Positions 1 through 12,028 of a stretch of 64,000 bases of DNA are shown here, in pieces (the first letter of the stretch is position 1; every line of letters starts with the position of its first letter). A program made the position numbers and the translations under genes. This stretch comes from Rotaria sp. Silwood1 (taxonomy: Eukaryota; Rotifera; Eurotatoria; Philodinida; Philodinidae): positions 1 to 64,000 of the forward strand of contig CAJNOP010000335.1 in NCBI GenBank assembly GCA_905250075.1, read 5' to 3'. The notes below the pieces were generated by a model, which was not told where the DNA came from, did not search any database, and saw only the letters and a list, made by a program, of their open reading frames with translations.

Positions 1-2403
1 AAATACGTCATTGCAATCTAGTAGTATCCTGGCTGGAATCATTAACTAGTTAAAACGTGTTGAACAAAAGAGAGAATCTTGAGCACTATCATTGAAACAT
101 TTCCATTTAACGCGTTAATTGCTCATTTTTGCAAGTCAGGAAACAGTGGTCAATATGTGATACAATCAAAATTCCTTTTTGTTTCGATGTAAAACATTAT
201 TGTCGATATGTAGAAACAATTTCAAACAAGTTTTCATCTACAAACACAACAAAAATAGAATATTAAAGAAAAATTTTCATTCTTATGATTTTGACTCAAT
301 TGAAAAACTATTTTTTCTCAACATGACGTATTCAAATGAATTAAAATTGAGACATACAACTGAAGTTATACTTATTCTAGAATATCTATCACTATGAGAT
401 TTCAACGAAAAAAAAGAACGGAAAAAGAAAAAAATGTGTATTATTTACACAATAAAAAATACAATTGGAAATTTTAGTCACCTAGACGAATGTTGAATAC
501 AATTCTTTTTGTAGTTAATGCACTTTGCATAATTTGTATTTTTTCTTTATTTGACATTTTATTTTTTTAATTTTACTTTCACAATATCGTTTCATCAGAA
601 AAAAATTCTCTCTGTTTTTCAAACTAAAACAACTTGAACAAATCTATTAGAAAATTTCATTGTCGACATATGTATTATTCTAATTTTTTTGCAGAATTAA
701 TCCAATTTACCTCGAAAATTTACGCGTACAAATAATGATTTTGACAATCAAATGAATTCTCTTCCAAATAATTAATACAAATTGATGAAAACGGTCGATA
801 ACAGATATCATATTGAGTCTGTAGAAAAAAAAAAATATCGATTAACCAACAGGTAAACTTTTCTTTGCCATATACATATACAGTAAAGTTTTACGACGAT
901 CTTACATAATCGTATATCGTTGTTTTCTATTGATACATATTCAAATTTGAACAATCGATGAAATTTTTCAACAGTTATAGAGAAACGACTATTTTTTATT
1001 TGTGAACTTTAGTTTTTCTTCTTCTTTCTTTTTTACTTTATCTTTTACGAGTATAAACGCTATGTTATTGAATGATACAATTTTGTGACCGACAAAGATC
1101 AAGATCTGGTCCGTTCTAATTGTTTTTCAAGTTGTTGTATCTTTCTGTGAGATGAAAATATGCTACGATACACTTCATATGTTTTATCTACTCATTTCAA
1201 TAGCAATTTATGCTATGGAAATAAAATTCAATAAGTCCTATGGCATAGATTTTGTTATAGATTATGGATTATTTTTTAGTAAAACCGAAATCCGAATTTT
1301 TACAAGTTTTGATAAAGATTATGTTGAAAGATTTTTCACGAATGAAACTGAAACTTCATCAATTTCATCTTCTCTTGTCGAAAGCATTCGCTAAAAATTC
1401 CAAAAATGTTTTTTTTTAATCTAGAGTATGCAAGTCCTCAATATAGACTCTGTTTCTGCGAGTGATAATCTTAATTTTAATGATATCAGCACAAATAACG
1501 TGTTTCTTATTGAGTGTTACATCTTTCGAATGGTTTGAAAAATTTCTTTCTCATATCTTTGCTTTGTGTGTTCTCATGCTTGCACAGGTTTTTAGTGGCC
1601 CAAAACGTCACTAAAATTAAAGGTGAGAAAAAAATAAAAAAGCTGAGGAAAACCAGGATACGCCTGATAAAATCAGGAGACATGTCCTTTGTAGTAAACG
1701 CATAGTATATAAAAAAGTAAAACAGACACTTTATGATCCATATGCTGCCTCATTCGTCAATTGAATACCATAGAATTCCGATGAGAAATTCTCTTAAAAA
1801 TAGTTTAAACTTACTTAACTTTAAAATTTCGTGGGAACTCGTCAACAAATCGTAATGAACAACGTCTGGATTTCTGTAAATGTTAGTCACCTCTCTCTTT
1901 CCGAAACTGTTCGACTTTGACTGACTGTTACTTTCGTTCATTCCTAGAATGTCTTTTATGGGTGACCTCTATGAACTTTTCTATTCACTGATATATATAC
2001 CAAAAGAGAAAAATCTTATGTACAGAATAAGTGAAACAGTTTCCCGTACATCATAACTATTGTGGTTCAAAGGTAAATATGACTATTAGAAGCTTTAACT
2101 ATTAAAGGATAAGAAAAGTAAACGATAGTTAATACCGATGAGAAAAAATCCTACCAGTTACAAGTCTAAAATGATGAGACAAAAAGAAAATTGCCCAACA
2201 GACGCTTCATACTACAACAAATCACTTTTGTTTAAATAGATGAATCAAACGCTTTATCTAGTGCATTCTTATATGTCACACTATACACCTTGTATTCTTC
2301 GATTCGTTATTTTTATTTATTATGAATTGATATTTCAGATTTAGATGGGCCTCATATTACTTTATATTGAATATATTTTAGATTAATATTATAGAGTATA
2401 GGA
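1..2403. other. AT-rich non-coding stretch
   Basis: I see no gene here. Short open frames at 1152-1394 (+) and 1750-1941 (-) have no recognisable motif and no convincing splice context. The final 200 bases should hold the promoter and 5' UTR of the gene that starts at 2404. Confidence 0.5.
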
Positions 2404-3949
2404 ATGGATATGTCAAAAGCAGTAACTAAATTCTATGATTCAAAGAAAAAAAAGGTTGTTGTGATACCATCACGAGTCCTAATTATATTAAAACCAAAAA
2501 TTATTCAAATAATTATCGGAGATAAATCCACTAAATTAAAAATGGCTCCAGAATGGTTTAAACATGACAATCAAAATGAATCATTAAAGAATATTGTTTA
2601 TCCTGAAGGTATCACTGAGAATGAACAACATCAATTTAATGTTGTAGCTCAATATCGTGCGGCTAACGACAAGCCAAATAATAATTTTCGTAAAGCAACA
2701 CTTGACCCTAATGAAAGCAATACTGAAACACTTATAATTGCTCTAGACAATTTTGTTCAACAATTTGGTGGAGAACTAAGTTTTACTAATGAAGATTTAA
2801 CATTTAAAGAGCCAGCTCAGCGTACAGCTTGTGGTATAAGTGACTTGAGTAGTGCTCACTTATTAGCTACTAATTATATTCCTACAGCCCAATTCAGTTT
2901 CGTAGTTGATCTTAATTATCAAACTGATCTTGCTCGATCAAGTGAAACAATGCAAAATTTTGTATTAGATTTTTCTAATGCCATAGCTGAAGTACTAACC
3001 TGTTCAAATGATTATGTTCGAGTTACATCTGTTAATAAACTAGAAAAAAATCGACGTCAAACGAAAATCAACTTTGGTTTAACGACGCCAGATCCAACAG
3101 AAACACAAAAACTTGTCGAAGATCTTAAGGTACATTTGAGATTTTCATTTGTTTGATAAATATGAAGCTTTAATATTCGAGCACATGATATTTGACTCAA
3201 TTAAGATAGATAAGAGATATCATTTGAAAATTTCGGTTCCTATCATCTGGTTCATGTCTGTTTTTTTATAGGCTCGAGCTCGCAATGGCTTCGCAAATCA
3301 TCGAATTCTTAAACATGTTCAAAAAAACGAATATGATTATAAATGGAAGCCTCTCATAACGTATTTTCAGCTACAACCAACTGATTTCGCTCCAGAATTC
3401 AATATTGATTACACATCAAGTATGCCTACAGAAGATAAACGTGGAGGTTTTCCATATTATTTACCCATTGGATGGTACCGTCATGCACTTAAAGTTGTTG
3501 ATAAATATCCGGAAGATAAACTATGGCTTGGTAGTAATAATCTTGATGGAGAATGGCCTGTTGCTTTTCATGGTACTCATGGAGGAGCTGTTAAAGGTAT
3601 TAAAGAAAAAGGTCTTTTAATCACTAAAGTCGATCTGATGAGAGAAGAAGCTGTTGAACAGAAAGGAAAATACTTTGATCGGCCAGGACTTTATGTAGCA
3701 ACACATTGTACTGGTGGATCACATCCAACATATACAACACCATTTACCATCAGAAAATCGCCAGACATAACTGAGACATTTCGAGTTGTTTTTCAATGTC
3801 GTGTCAAACCAGATGCATTCACAATACACAAAGGGCCGGTTCAAGAAGGCTATGCATGGCGTTTTGTTGATCCTGATGCTATTCGTCCATATGGTATTTT
3901 GATCAAAAATGAAAACACAGAGGAGCCAAGTCTAGAAGATGCCAACTAA
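2404..3949 (+). CDS. Two-exon gene, ADP-ribosyltransferase-like C-terminal half
   Basis: Exons 2404-3129 and 3272-3949 join in phase 0 (AAG|gtacat ... tttatag|GCT), giving 467 aa. The second half carries PIGWYRHALKV, then GEWPVAFHGT, IKEKGLL, and GLYVATH followed by a Tyr/Thr-rich strand. A strand ending in HGT followed by a G-x-Y strand is the layout of the His and Tyr positions in PARP/KptA-type ADP-ribosyltransferases; a third catalytic residue is not obvious. I recall similar PIGW...HGT proteins in fungi such as Rhizophagus and in rotifers, mostly uncharacterised. The first half (about residues 100-245) has an alternating beta/alpha look, FVVDLN to TKINFGL, perhaps a ferredoxin-like fold. 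The first ATG is used here, but Met47 (2542, context AAAATGGCT) is an equally good start, because the Lys-rich leader looks unlike the rest. An AATAAA signal follows at about 4042. The gene is near certain; the enzyme class is an inference. Confidence 0.82.
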
Positions 3950-5170
3950 AGACCGATTGTGATTGTGTATGAACTTTATTTTTTTCAAATTTTGCTTTTA
4001 CTTAAATATTTATCAGAGGATGTAGAAAAGAATTTCAATTGAATAAAAGAAATTTGTTCGTTTCCTTTAATATATTTGTGTTTTGTTTCATTTCAAACGA
4101 AAATAATGAATCTGATTATTTGATGAACTGGAAAATAGATAAACAATATTGAAAATACAAGTCTGTCTAAAATTCTTTATTAGTAATTAATAATTTGAAT
4201 ATAATAAACTGTATTTGATGTTAGTTTTTGAGTAAAATGCTTCAATACGATACAAGTTTTATAATGATGTTAAACCAAAAAAATAGATTGGTCGGTGTTT
4301 ATTAAATAATCAAATTGAGAGTTATAGTTTTAATTAATATTCCATCGAATGAGTGCAAATGATTGCAATATCATTTATTTCAAAAATAACTCAATAAAAA
4401 TAAAAGTCCTATAACAATCATATTTTTTGGAGTATAGTTAGATTTTTTTCTCAGTAAAAATATCGAAAAAGTATATTTTTCAATCAACAGAAAAAAAGTA
4501 ACTGAGAGTTTTGAGTAGAACACCTGTAACTCGTGCATAAGGAACCCTGGATATCTGGGCTTTAGACTGTTCTTAATTAAAAATGCATTGTAAACACCTG
4601 GCAGGGTATGGCTTAATTTTTCAAAAAGCCTAATGAAAAAACTTTAAAAAATTTTATTGGAAGATTGTATGCATCTTATTCAAATCGTTCCACCAGTCAA
4701 AACTGGAGATCTTTCTATTGTTTCTATCGCAAGTTATTCAATGAATATCCATGTACTTTTTTTTTGTAACTATGATATTAGTTGAAAACGTATGGGATAT
4801 CACAGAGATATAAATCATTTTCGGATTGTCCCAAGCAGTTTTTATAATTTGAAATAATTTCTATGAATCTATTCAATACTAAATGATATTTCAATTTCTT
4901 TAAAACGTACTAATAAACGAATATCAATGCACACCTAAAAGTGAAAACATGAATTCTTCAGTAAATAAAATTCGATAATAAATAACTTTCTGAGTCGTAG
5001 AACAAAAACTAGAAATAAATTAAGTTCTGAATATAATGGTTAATTTCTAAAACTTGAATAAAATTTATCAATCAAGAAACCAAAAAACAGTGACTTATTA
5101 TTTCAGTTCAAAAGTTTTTGAACTGAAAAATCGTTAAAGAATAAAGAAACAGCTTGATGAATAGGATATT
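3950..5170. other. 3' UTR and AT-rich intergenic DNA
   Basis: An AATAAA signal at about 4042 ends the gene upstream. A perfect 13-bp inverted repeat with a 2-3 base loop lies at 5101-5129 (TTTCAGTTCAAAA and its complement). No coding frame is visible. Confidence 0.55.
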
Positions 5171-5174
5171 TCTC

Positions 5175-5222
5175 TGGGTGTGCGTGTGGGTTTGAATCTT
5201 CTACTCACCCACACCCACACTC
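5175..5222. repeat. Telomere-like hairpin (G-strand then C-strand)
   Basis: A G-rich arm (gggtgtgcgtgtggg) is followed after 14 bases by its complement (cacccacacccacac). This is TGTGGG-type sequence in head-to-head orientation and could fold into a hairpin. It abuts the open frame at 5196-5459. Confidence 0.75.
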
Positions 5223-5459
5223 TACTCAACAGAAACGAATGAAATTGAACTCATAAAGAAATATCAAGAAAACAGAGGAGATCTTCAAGAGAATTTGAAA
5301 CATAGTGTTAGGATTAAAGTTACTTGGAACTCGACGGAACGCCGATTTAAGGGTAAATATTATGTGGACACGATTAAGGGTCATGGTGAAGATGATATTG
5401 AACTCAAGTTTGAAAAACCATTGGCACAATCGTCAGAAGAGAAACATAACAATCCATAA
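5196..5459 (+). pseudogene. Orphan coding fragment, C-terminal part of an unknown protein
   Basis: The frame is open from 5196 to a TAA at 5457-5459 but has no good ATG. After the Pro/Thr codons of the telomere-like repeat it reads NEIELIKKYQENRGDLQENL, then VRIKVTWNSTERRFKGKYY, then an acidic stretch and KFEKP. The composition is that of a real protein (charged helices followed by a beta-rich stretch), not of AT-rich noise. I do not recognise the family. The junction with the repeat suggests a 5'-truncated gene copy left at a repair or telomere-addition point, or the last exon of a gene whose other exons I cannot see. Confidence 0.4.
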
Positions 5460-5599
5460 GGCCTCCGCTCAGGAAACCCAATTTTTCGATAAAATATCGA
5501 AGTTGAGTTTTTGTCATAGAACGATGCATCGAAGCTTCCTCTTTCAGAATATATATAGGTTTTCGAAAAACGATCAGAGTTTCATAGACTTAAAGGTTG

Positions 5600-6490
5600 A
5601 TTCAAAAATCTTCTCCTTTCTTAGAAAAATTACTCGTTCTCCCTTATTACAAATCCGATAATGCTCAAAATTTTCAGATCTCTGGTCTTTATTATAGGAG
5701 AGATATATAGGTTCGTATGATAGACAAAATTTTTTCTCGATGCCCTAAAATCAAAATAGCGAGAAGTTACATAAAATAATAAAAGAAAAAAGTTAAAAGA
5801 AACACACCAGAATGAGGAAGTATTGAGAGAATTATAACGAATCGAATTATATTTCAAGATTAATTAGATGTTTATAGTATATCTATTTAAATATCTTTAA
5901 CTCTGATTGGATGTATATTAACATATGACCATTGTTCATCATTCATTTTCGACAAATCTTTTTCAACAATTTCTAATTTTGCGATGATTTAAATATTAAT
6001 GTTGCGAAAATATAAAAAACTTAGACAACAAATTTTAACTCTACCGATGTTGAAAAACAAAATTATAGAGATTTGGAGAACAATCAATTCACAAATGTGC
6101 TCAAAATTGATGAATTCAATACCAAGAAGATTACAATGTTTAATCAACAAAGAAGGTTTATCCAGTCAACAAAAAAGACTATAATGATTTATGAAAACGT
6201 AAAATATTATGTTGATTGTTATTGTATTACTAGTGAAAATTAATTATTCTAGATATTTCTTTTGATATAAATTTTTTTCAAACTTTTTTGGGACATTAAA
6301 AAAGATTTTGTCTATCGTACGAGCCTATGTATCTCCCTTATAATATGGACTAGAGGTCTGAAAATTTAGAGTAATATTCATCTAGTTACTAGAGATTAGA
6401 CGTCCAATTTTGAGCGTTATTGGATTTACAATAAGGGAGAATGAGTAATTTTTCTAAGAAAGGAGAAGACTTTTGAATCATCCTTTACCA
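5600..6490 (+). mobile_element. Decayed Tc1/mariner-like element with long inverted repeats
   Basis: Sequences near 5613-5757 and 6291-6482 are inverted copies of each other, about 150-190 bp and diverged, sharing for example TTCTCCTTTCTTAGAAAAAT and CGATAGACAAAAT-type blocks. Between them lies a transposase-like remnant at 5999-6184. The exact ends and the TA duplication cannot be fixed by eye. Confidence 0.65.
5999..6184 (+). pseudogene. Tc1-type transposase C-terminal remnant
   Basis: The 61-residue frame contains IWRTINSQMCSKLMNSIPRR followed by LQCLINKEG. This matches the C-terminal pattern of Tc1/mariner transposases (W-x-I ... L-x-x-S-M/I-P-R-R-L-x-x-x-I-x-x-x-G). The catalytic DDE region is missing, so the copy is dead. 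It sits between the inverted repeats at 5613-5757 and 6291-6482, which supports the assignment. Confidence 0.6.
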
Positions 6491-7424
6491 CAAAAAACTT
6501 CGACTCTACTACCAGGTTTTCGGAGAAATTTTCGTGTTTTTCTGTTTTGGAAAAACTGCGTTGTCAATTGCATTAGCATTGAATAGAACATTTTTATATT
6601 AACCAGCATGACAGATGGCGTTAGCTATCTTCATCTGTTAGGTCCTTTAAAACGATTCACTGAAATGTATTAAAAGTATGCAATTGTAATATGATTTTTT
6701 CTGGATTTGAATGAAAAAATCCACTTCTGGAACTTCTTTAGCGTTTTTCTCGAAACATGGCTTCCAAACTTAAAGCTCTCAATAAGAGTAAACTTTTGTC
6801 CAAACGAATTTGTTATAGTTGGTTCCTCGGCTGAGAAAAGTGGGATTTACTGTCGTTGGACCACCATTTTTTATGCTAATTTTAAGACCATTCCACTAAA
6901 ATGCTCATAAAAAATGAACCATATGGAATATATAAATTCTGTTCGGACAAAAGTTGCGTACTGACATTGGCTTTAATTTGAAACCAGCCCGAGCTCTCTA
7001 CCTCATCTTATGACGAAGTTATATCGATTCTTCTGAAGGCCAAAAACGACCTGTGAATCAGCTGGAAATCCGGTCTAGTACGACCAATCGAGCTGACATT
7101 TTTACCAGAAGCGTATCTCCCCAGGATCACTCATTCCTGAAAATCTCAGCTCGAAAGAACCATCTTAAGTGGGAAATCGTTTCTGAGGGGGCCCCCTTAA
7201 CGAGCACTGGCTCAGAAATCTCATTTTCAAACGTGAACTTGGAAACATAAAGATAATTCCTTGTATGTTTTAGAAAACTTTGTTTGAAAATCTCCAATTA
7301 TGATACATTCCGATTTGGTGTTCGTAATTTTTCTAGTGTTCATCGCTTTTTTCTTGTAGTAAATAAACTTATTATCAATGAATTTTGATTCTTAAATTTG
7401 CATAGTCGCATTTTCTTTGAAGAA
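6491..7424. other. Intergenic, somewhat GC-richer debris
   Basis: No gene is seen. The part from about 6740 to 7240 is less AT-rich than its surroundings and has the look of MITE or foldback debris, but I found no matching second end. Confidence 0.35.
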
Positions 7425-7430
7425 TTGGTT

Positions 7431-7538
7431 GTGGCTGTGGCTGTGGGCTAAGAAAAGGCAAATAACAAAGTCACATCAACCCGCATCCACACCACACTCA
7501 CCCACACCCACACCCACACCCACATCCATACCCACACT
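7431..7538. repeat. Telomere-like G block then C block
   Basis: A short block of ctgtggctgtggg at 7431-7446 is followed by a CCCACA-type block at about 7479-7538. The orientation is again G-rich strand first. Confidence 0.7.
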
Positions 7539-7765
7539 TTATGTGGCAGGTAAGCAAGCAAAACAAAAAAAACATCGCGCTTACAATATCAAAGTACGAC
7601 GTTATTAACCGCATGATGAAAATAGTTGTACACCTTTTTTTTTTTTTTTTACATATTATGCAAATATTATTTCTTCCTTAATACTTTTTCTATATAAAGT
7701 CGTGCAGGTTTCACGATGAGAAAAAAAATGAATGGAGAGGACCGAAAAAAAGTCAAATATTATAT

Positions 7766-8261
7766 TTAACCCTTTGGCTCCCGACTTCTTTTTGCGAAAA
7801 TCAAATTTTTTAAAAGTAATGTTTAAAAAAGTCATTAATAATTCACCTTTGTATGATAGTCTTTGAAGCAATCAACAATACATAGATGTACATTGCAGTC
7901 AGGACACATATGGTGTATCGCGTCGAAGACTATGGAACGAGCAAACCACGCATTTTCATCGAGACTGTTGTTAGTTGCCATGTCTGCGGAATGAGCGAAG
8001 GAAAATGTCGGGCACTTAAACACAGAGAAAAAGGCCTTGTCAATGGTCTTCCAATAGTAGTTGATCTTTGTGGTTCGAACTTTGTTCAAACTTCTCTGAT
8101 CATATCAAGCCGAAAGGAACCAAAGAAGAAATATACTTGTATGACACTACCTAACAAATGATAAAAAGCTTTTCTAAACGATTAAAAAGTATGCTACTGA
8201 TGCCTTTATTCGATAAATCGATTCAAACGCATATATGCGTCGCCGGGAGCCAAAGGGTTAA
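7766..8261. mobile_element. Non-autonomous piggyBac-type element with TTAA duplications
   Basis: Perfect 14-bp terminal inverted repeats, CCCTTTGGCTCCCG at 7770-7783 and its complement at 8244-8257, are flanked on both sides by TTAA (7766-7769 and 8258-8261), the target site of piggyBac transposons. The 488-bp interior keeps the 3' end of a transposase gene on the minus strand. Confidence 0.9.
7835..8110 (-). pseudogene. piggyBac transposase C-terminal fragment
   Basis: On the minus strand the frame ends in CPDCNVHLCIVDCFKDYHT, the last half of the cysteine-rich zinc-binding domain that closes piggyBac transposases (C-x2-C ... L-C ... C-F ... Y-H). The preceding part is frameshifted: an ARHFPSLIP-like segment is found in the neighbouring frame. 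The DDD catalytic core is absent, so this element could only have moved in trans. Confidence 0.65.
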
Positions 8262-8718
8262 AAATGGAATTTCGATAGTAAAAACCTCTAGAACGCGGGC
8301 GCATTTTTTTTATTAATTCATCCATGATATCAGAAAAGTCTAATTGTGATTGTTGATGAAGACGACGTATCTTCATCCAAAGACACACACCATGGTAGAC
8401 ATGTCCTTTTGAGCTCATCTACCACATAATTGATCTTTCAACCTTTATATTAAAATATGTAACTACTTGAGAAAATAAAATTGCCGATTGAAAGTCCAAA
8501 ATAGCATATCGACATATCTGGTATGGTCTGTAGAGCTTTTTTTTTAAAGATTTCTCATTGCATTTAATGTATTATTCTCATAATGGTTGTTCTGAAACCT
8601 TTTATTCATGTTAGCAGTTAAGAAAAAGACGGCACAATTAAAAATGTATTTAAATCAAAAGAGAGAAGTATTGCCATAGATTAAGTTGCGAATATCTTTA
8701 AAATTATATTTAGCGTAT
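8262..8718. other. 3' flank of the claudin-like gene
   Basis: AT-rich, no gene seen. It should include the 3' UTR of the minus-strand claudin-like gene. Confidence 0.4.
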
Positions 8719-11010
8719 TTAACGAATTATCGCTGCCATAACAGCACCAAACAGATTGAAAACCACACCCACTATTGCTAATATTGCTGCCACATTCAAC
8801 GATACTTTGATTAGCAAACCTTCATTGCTAGTAGTAAAAACAATACCTACTGCAAGACCAATAATAGCTGCCAGAAGAGAGAAAAATGCAAGAACTTTGC
8901 TTATGATAATCATAATTCGATACTTATTGATACTGTCTAGTACACATGCAAAGAGACATATGATCGAGATTCCTGACATGATACAGGCGATAGTCATGGA
9001 TGCTCGAGCTACCATCATTTGCTGACATGAAGCAGCTGCTTTGTCTCTTGCTAATGAACACGATGATGGAAGATCAATACATTTTGTACGCTCTGAAATT
9101 GACACGCAACCGCGCCATAGACCAGTGATCACTTTAATCGAAGAAAGTTGTGTTAGATCATTCACTGTCAATCCATACTGTGCTAAATGATTATTTGTTA
9201 GATCAATTTCTCTCGAACCAAGTTCTGTCGAAGCCCTAAAAATAAACGTCAACATATAATTTTTGAGGCCTTTTTTCTGTTGTCCGACAGCTACGGTATG
9301 AATGTGAAGTCAATTTTTAAGAGAATCAATATTTATGTAAAAAATTACTTTTTTTCTTTCTTTATCATCATTTTAGATTGCAAACAATAAGACATACTTT
9401 TGTATCACAGGTAGAGCCCTGCGGTTCCAAAAAAAAATGGAACCGAGAACCGAACCGAGAACCGTTTTTTTTCAATTTCTATTACCCGGAACCGAACTTT
9501 TTTAATGATAGCTAAGAAATTATTCAAATGCAACATAATAATATGTTGACACAGATTATGACCTGTGTAGTGATGCATTTGTGCATTTCTCATACTCATA
9601 TTTAAAACCATAGGCGGCGCGCTAGCAATGCAATGGTTAACAATTGCTACCCCTAAAATAAATTATTGGAAGCAATAAGAACTTAAGGGTGGGGTGTTGT
9701 TGTGACTGTGAGTGAGACTACATGTATTTCTGCAGCCACTGATATCCACACCAACACCCACTTACACCCCCACACCCACATCCACACTCTCATGATTACG
9801 AAGAAAATGATGAAGTAGATTTATTTTAAAACTTTGTAATATTAATAATTTCATGTGAACATATTTTATAATAGTTTGTTTTCTCATTCTTTCATCTTTC
9901 ATTGTATTTTTTCAAACTTTTTCATGAAATAATAAACATGAACAATCTCAAAAAAGGAATACAGAAATTAAAAAATATCTTACTCAATATTTTCTATATC
10001 AATGTAAAAACACCGGTTCCGGTTCGGTTCCCGGGTAATTATAGGAACCGCAGGGCACTAATCACATGTAAGCTATTTCGTTCTGCTGAAACCTAACAAT
10101 AGACCAAAATCAACTTATTAAGCGCCTTGGAACATGCAAATCATGCATTCGACACATAATTCATGACATTATATGCGTTCTTAAGACATCTATCTTTTTG
10201 TAACGATCGGTCAAATCACCAGTGAAACATACCTTCATTTCGAAAATAAACAGATAGTGTAAGGAAAAATTATCAAGTGAAAGTCTTAAAACTTGATACA
10301 CAAAGAGAAAAATCGAATTATTGTACGATTACGCGAAGGGGTCTGAGTACTGGAGTATCAGTCTCTAAGCAATTAGAATGTTTGGACTCAAGTAATTGAC
10401 TTGAAACATAAAAAAAAGTTTTCCTCAAACGCACACTACCTAATCTTTGAACCATTGAACAAGAATACTTATTACTGGTGTTGATCATAAAAGCCTGTGG
10501 TTCAGAAAATTTTATTGTTGGTGGACCTTTATAATGAATACTTAGTAACTTCTCAGCACTATTCGTTTCGTGATAATGAATTTTGCTGTATAATAGAAAA
10601 GTTTGCTCATACGGGGGAAAAAACAAACCAATACTCTAAAACTACTTCAATTGAATAGAGATCAATAAATGTGATTTGTTCTAAGAACTGACTAAAGCTC
10701 AATTTTTTTCTTAAATCTTTATTAAGATATTTCGAATTTTTATTCAATGCGGTACTGGTATCGATGAAAAGATAATCCCAGATATTACACGTGTATTCTA
10801 TTTGCTACCTGATTTATATATGCTTTAGATTTTTGCTCATTTTTTTCATTGTGGTACAAGATTTGCAGATCCAGAAAATACTCATTATGTGTGAGATAAA
10901 TATCAAAAGACATACCATGAAGGTAGAGCATTGCTCACAATGTAAAAGATACAAGCCACAATCATGGCACTGACACTGGCAACTGCTAATATTCGTTTGT
11001 CTAAAGCCAT
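8719..11010 (-). CDS. Claudin/PMP22-like four-span membrane protein, 2 exons
   Basis: Exon 1 is complement 10916-11010 and exon 2 is complement 8719-9235. They join in phase 2 across TCATG|gtatg ... ttttag|GGCT and recreate Trp32; the product is 203 aa. TM1 is residues 7-26, followed by W32, G-L-W at 70-72, C75 and C84: the W-GLW-C-C signature of the claudin/PMP22/EMP family. TM2 (about 107-131), TM3 (about 141-163) and TM4 (about 173-200) follow. The family builds or modulates cell junctions and the plasma membrane; which branch this belongs to is not clear. The 1.68-kb intron is far longer than others here because a hAT MITE (9412-10060) sits in it. A minus-strand open frame at 10318-10626 in the same intron has no splice support and I do not include it. 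Confidence 0.85.
9412..10060. mobile_element. hAT-type MITE, 649 bp
   Basis: The ends TAGAGCCCTGCGGTTCC and TAGTGCCCTGCGGTTCC (inverted) match at 16 of 17 bases. Flanking 8-mers atcacagg (9404-9411) and atcacatg (10061-10068) are a target duplication with one mismatch. Eight-base duplications and YARNG ends are hAT hallmarks. Just inside both ends are repeated GGAACCG/CGGTTCC motifs. The core carries a telomere-like block. No transposase is present. Confidence 0.85.
9686..9789. repeat. Telomere-like G block then C block inside the hAT MITE
   Basis: GGGTGGGGTGTTG-type sequence at 9686-9713 is followed by CCACACC/CCCACA sequence at 9745-9789. Because it lies in the middle of a MITE, this kind of block can be spread by transposition. 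Confidence 0.7.
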
Positions 11011-12028
11011 TTTTTTGCATTTAAAAATAAAATATCCTCTTCGATCTCTAGTGTATATATGAGTTAAATTTCTTCCAATGCAAATATATCTATCGTTTTC
11101 TTCTCAACAACGGACAATAGTGATGAGTTTTACTGACAAACAACATGACCGGTATTTTTCAGTACTCTTCCTCAAATCAGAAAAGAAAAAGAAAAATTGT
11201 CCTTATGATATCAACAACAAGATTAGTAACGGCATACGAGAAGTAACTGTGTACCTCTATCTACTTGTTATGCTGATATTATTCATCTCTAAATATTTGT
11301 TGCATATAGAGTGATGATGGTTGTATGATGAATAAAATAAAGGATTGAGTAAATCAATGAGATCAAATATTGTTCTTTCAAACAAGTATGAAATTTAATT
11401 CGATGTTGCCGTAGTCTAAGGCAATATTCGATGACAAAGATATTTCTTTACGTAATGAATTCATTCAAAAAAAACAATTAGCATATATTTTGCATATGAT
11501 TGTCCTCTATTTATGTAAAATTCATCGCATCGATAGAGTACAGAACTGTTTAATGCTTTTTATCTTTTTTTCTTCTGTCTATTTCACTGTAGAGCAGATT
11601 ATATCTAATACACTCTGCATCTTAGATAAATATTTTTAAATGAACATTATTCGTTTTGATATATTGAGGTAATATGTATAAGTATGGGATTCGATCACAC
11701 TCACACTCAAAAGAACAACAACAACAACTCATATAATCTTATCATCGAGTAGATACAAATACAAACAATGATGGGAATTCTCATGCATTTAGACAGGCAG
11801 ACAGAATGCCAATACAGCTAGCACCAGTTTACGCGAAGAACAAACAGAGATAACAGAACTAAGTACATAATTAAAAGAAAATAGACACGTAAACAGAGAG
11901 AAGAGTGTGGGTGTGGGTGAAGAGAACATTAGCACCCAGACCCTGAATTTTTATATTAAATATATAGAAATATTCATCTATCTCAATCTTAAAGTCCATC
12001 TTCTCAGATATTTAAAAACAGTAAATGA
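11011..12028. other. Intergenic, claudin-like gene promoter side
   Basis: No gene seen. A short single-orientation telomere-like block (gtgtgggtgtgggtg) is at 11903-11919. Confidence 0.45.
11903..11919 (+). repeat. Short telomere-like block
   Basis: About three TGTGGG-type units, G-rich strand only. Confidence 0.6.

Noticed and set aside
1152..1394. 80-codon open frame, plus strand
   Set aside because: No motif, no splice context, and AT-rich amino-acid use.
7886..8161. Plus-strand open frame across the piggyBac element
   Set aside because: It is antisense to the recognisable piggyBac C-terminal cysteine-rich fragment and has no family features.
10318..10626. 102-codon minus-strand open frame in the claudin-like intron
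   Set aside because: The claudin exons join in phase without it, it has no motif, and no splice sites of its own were found.
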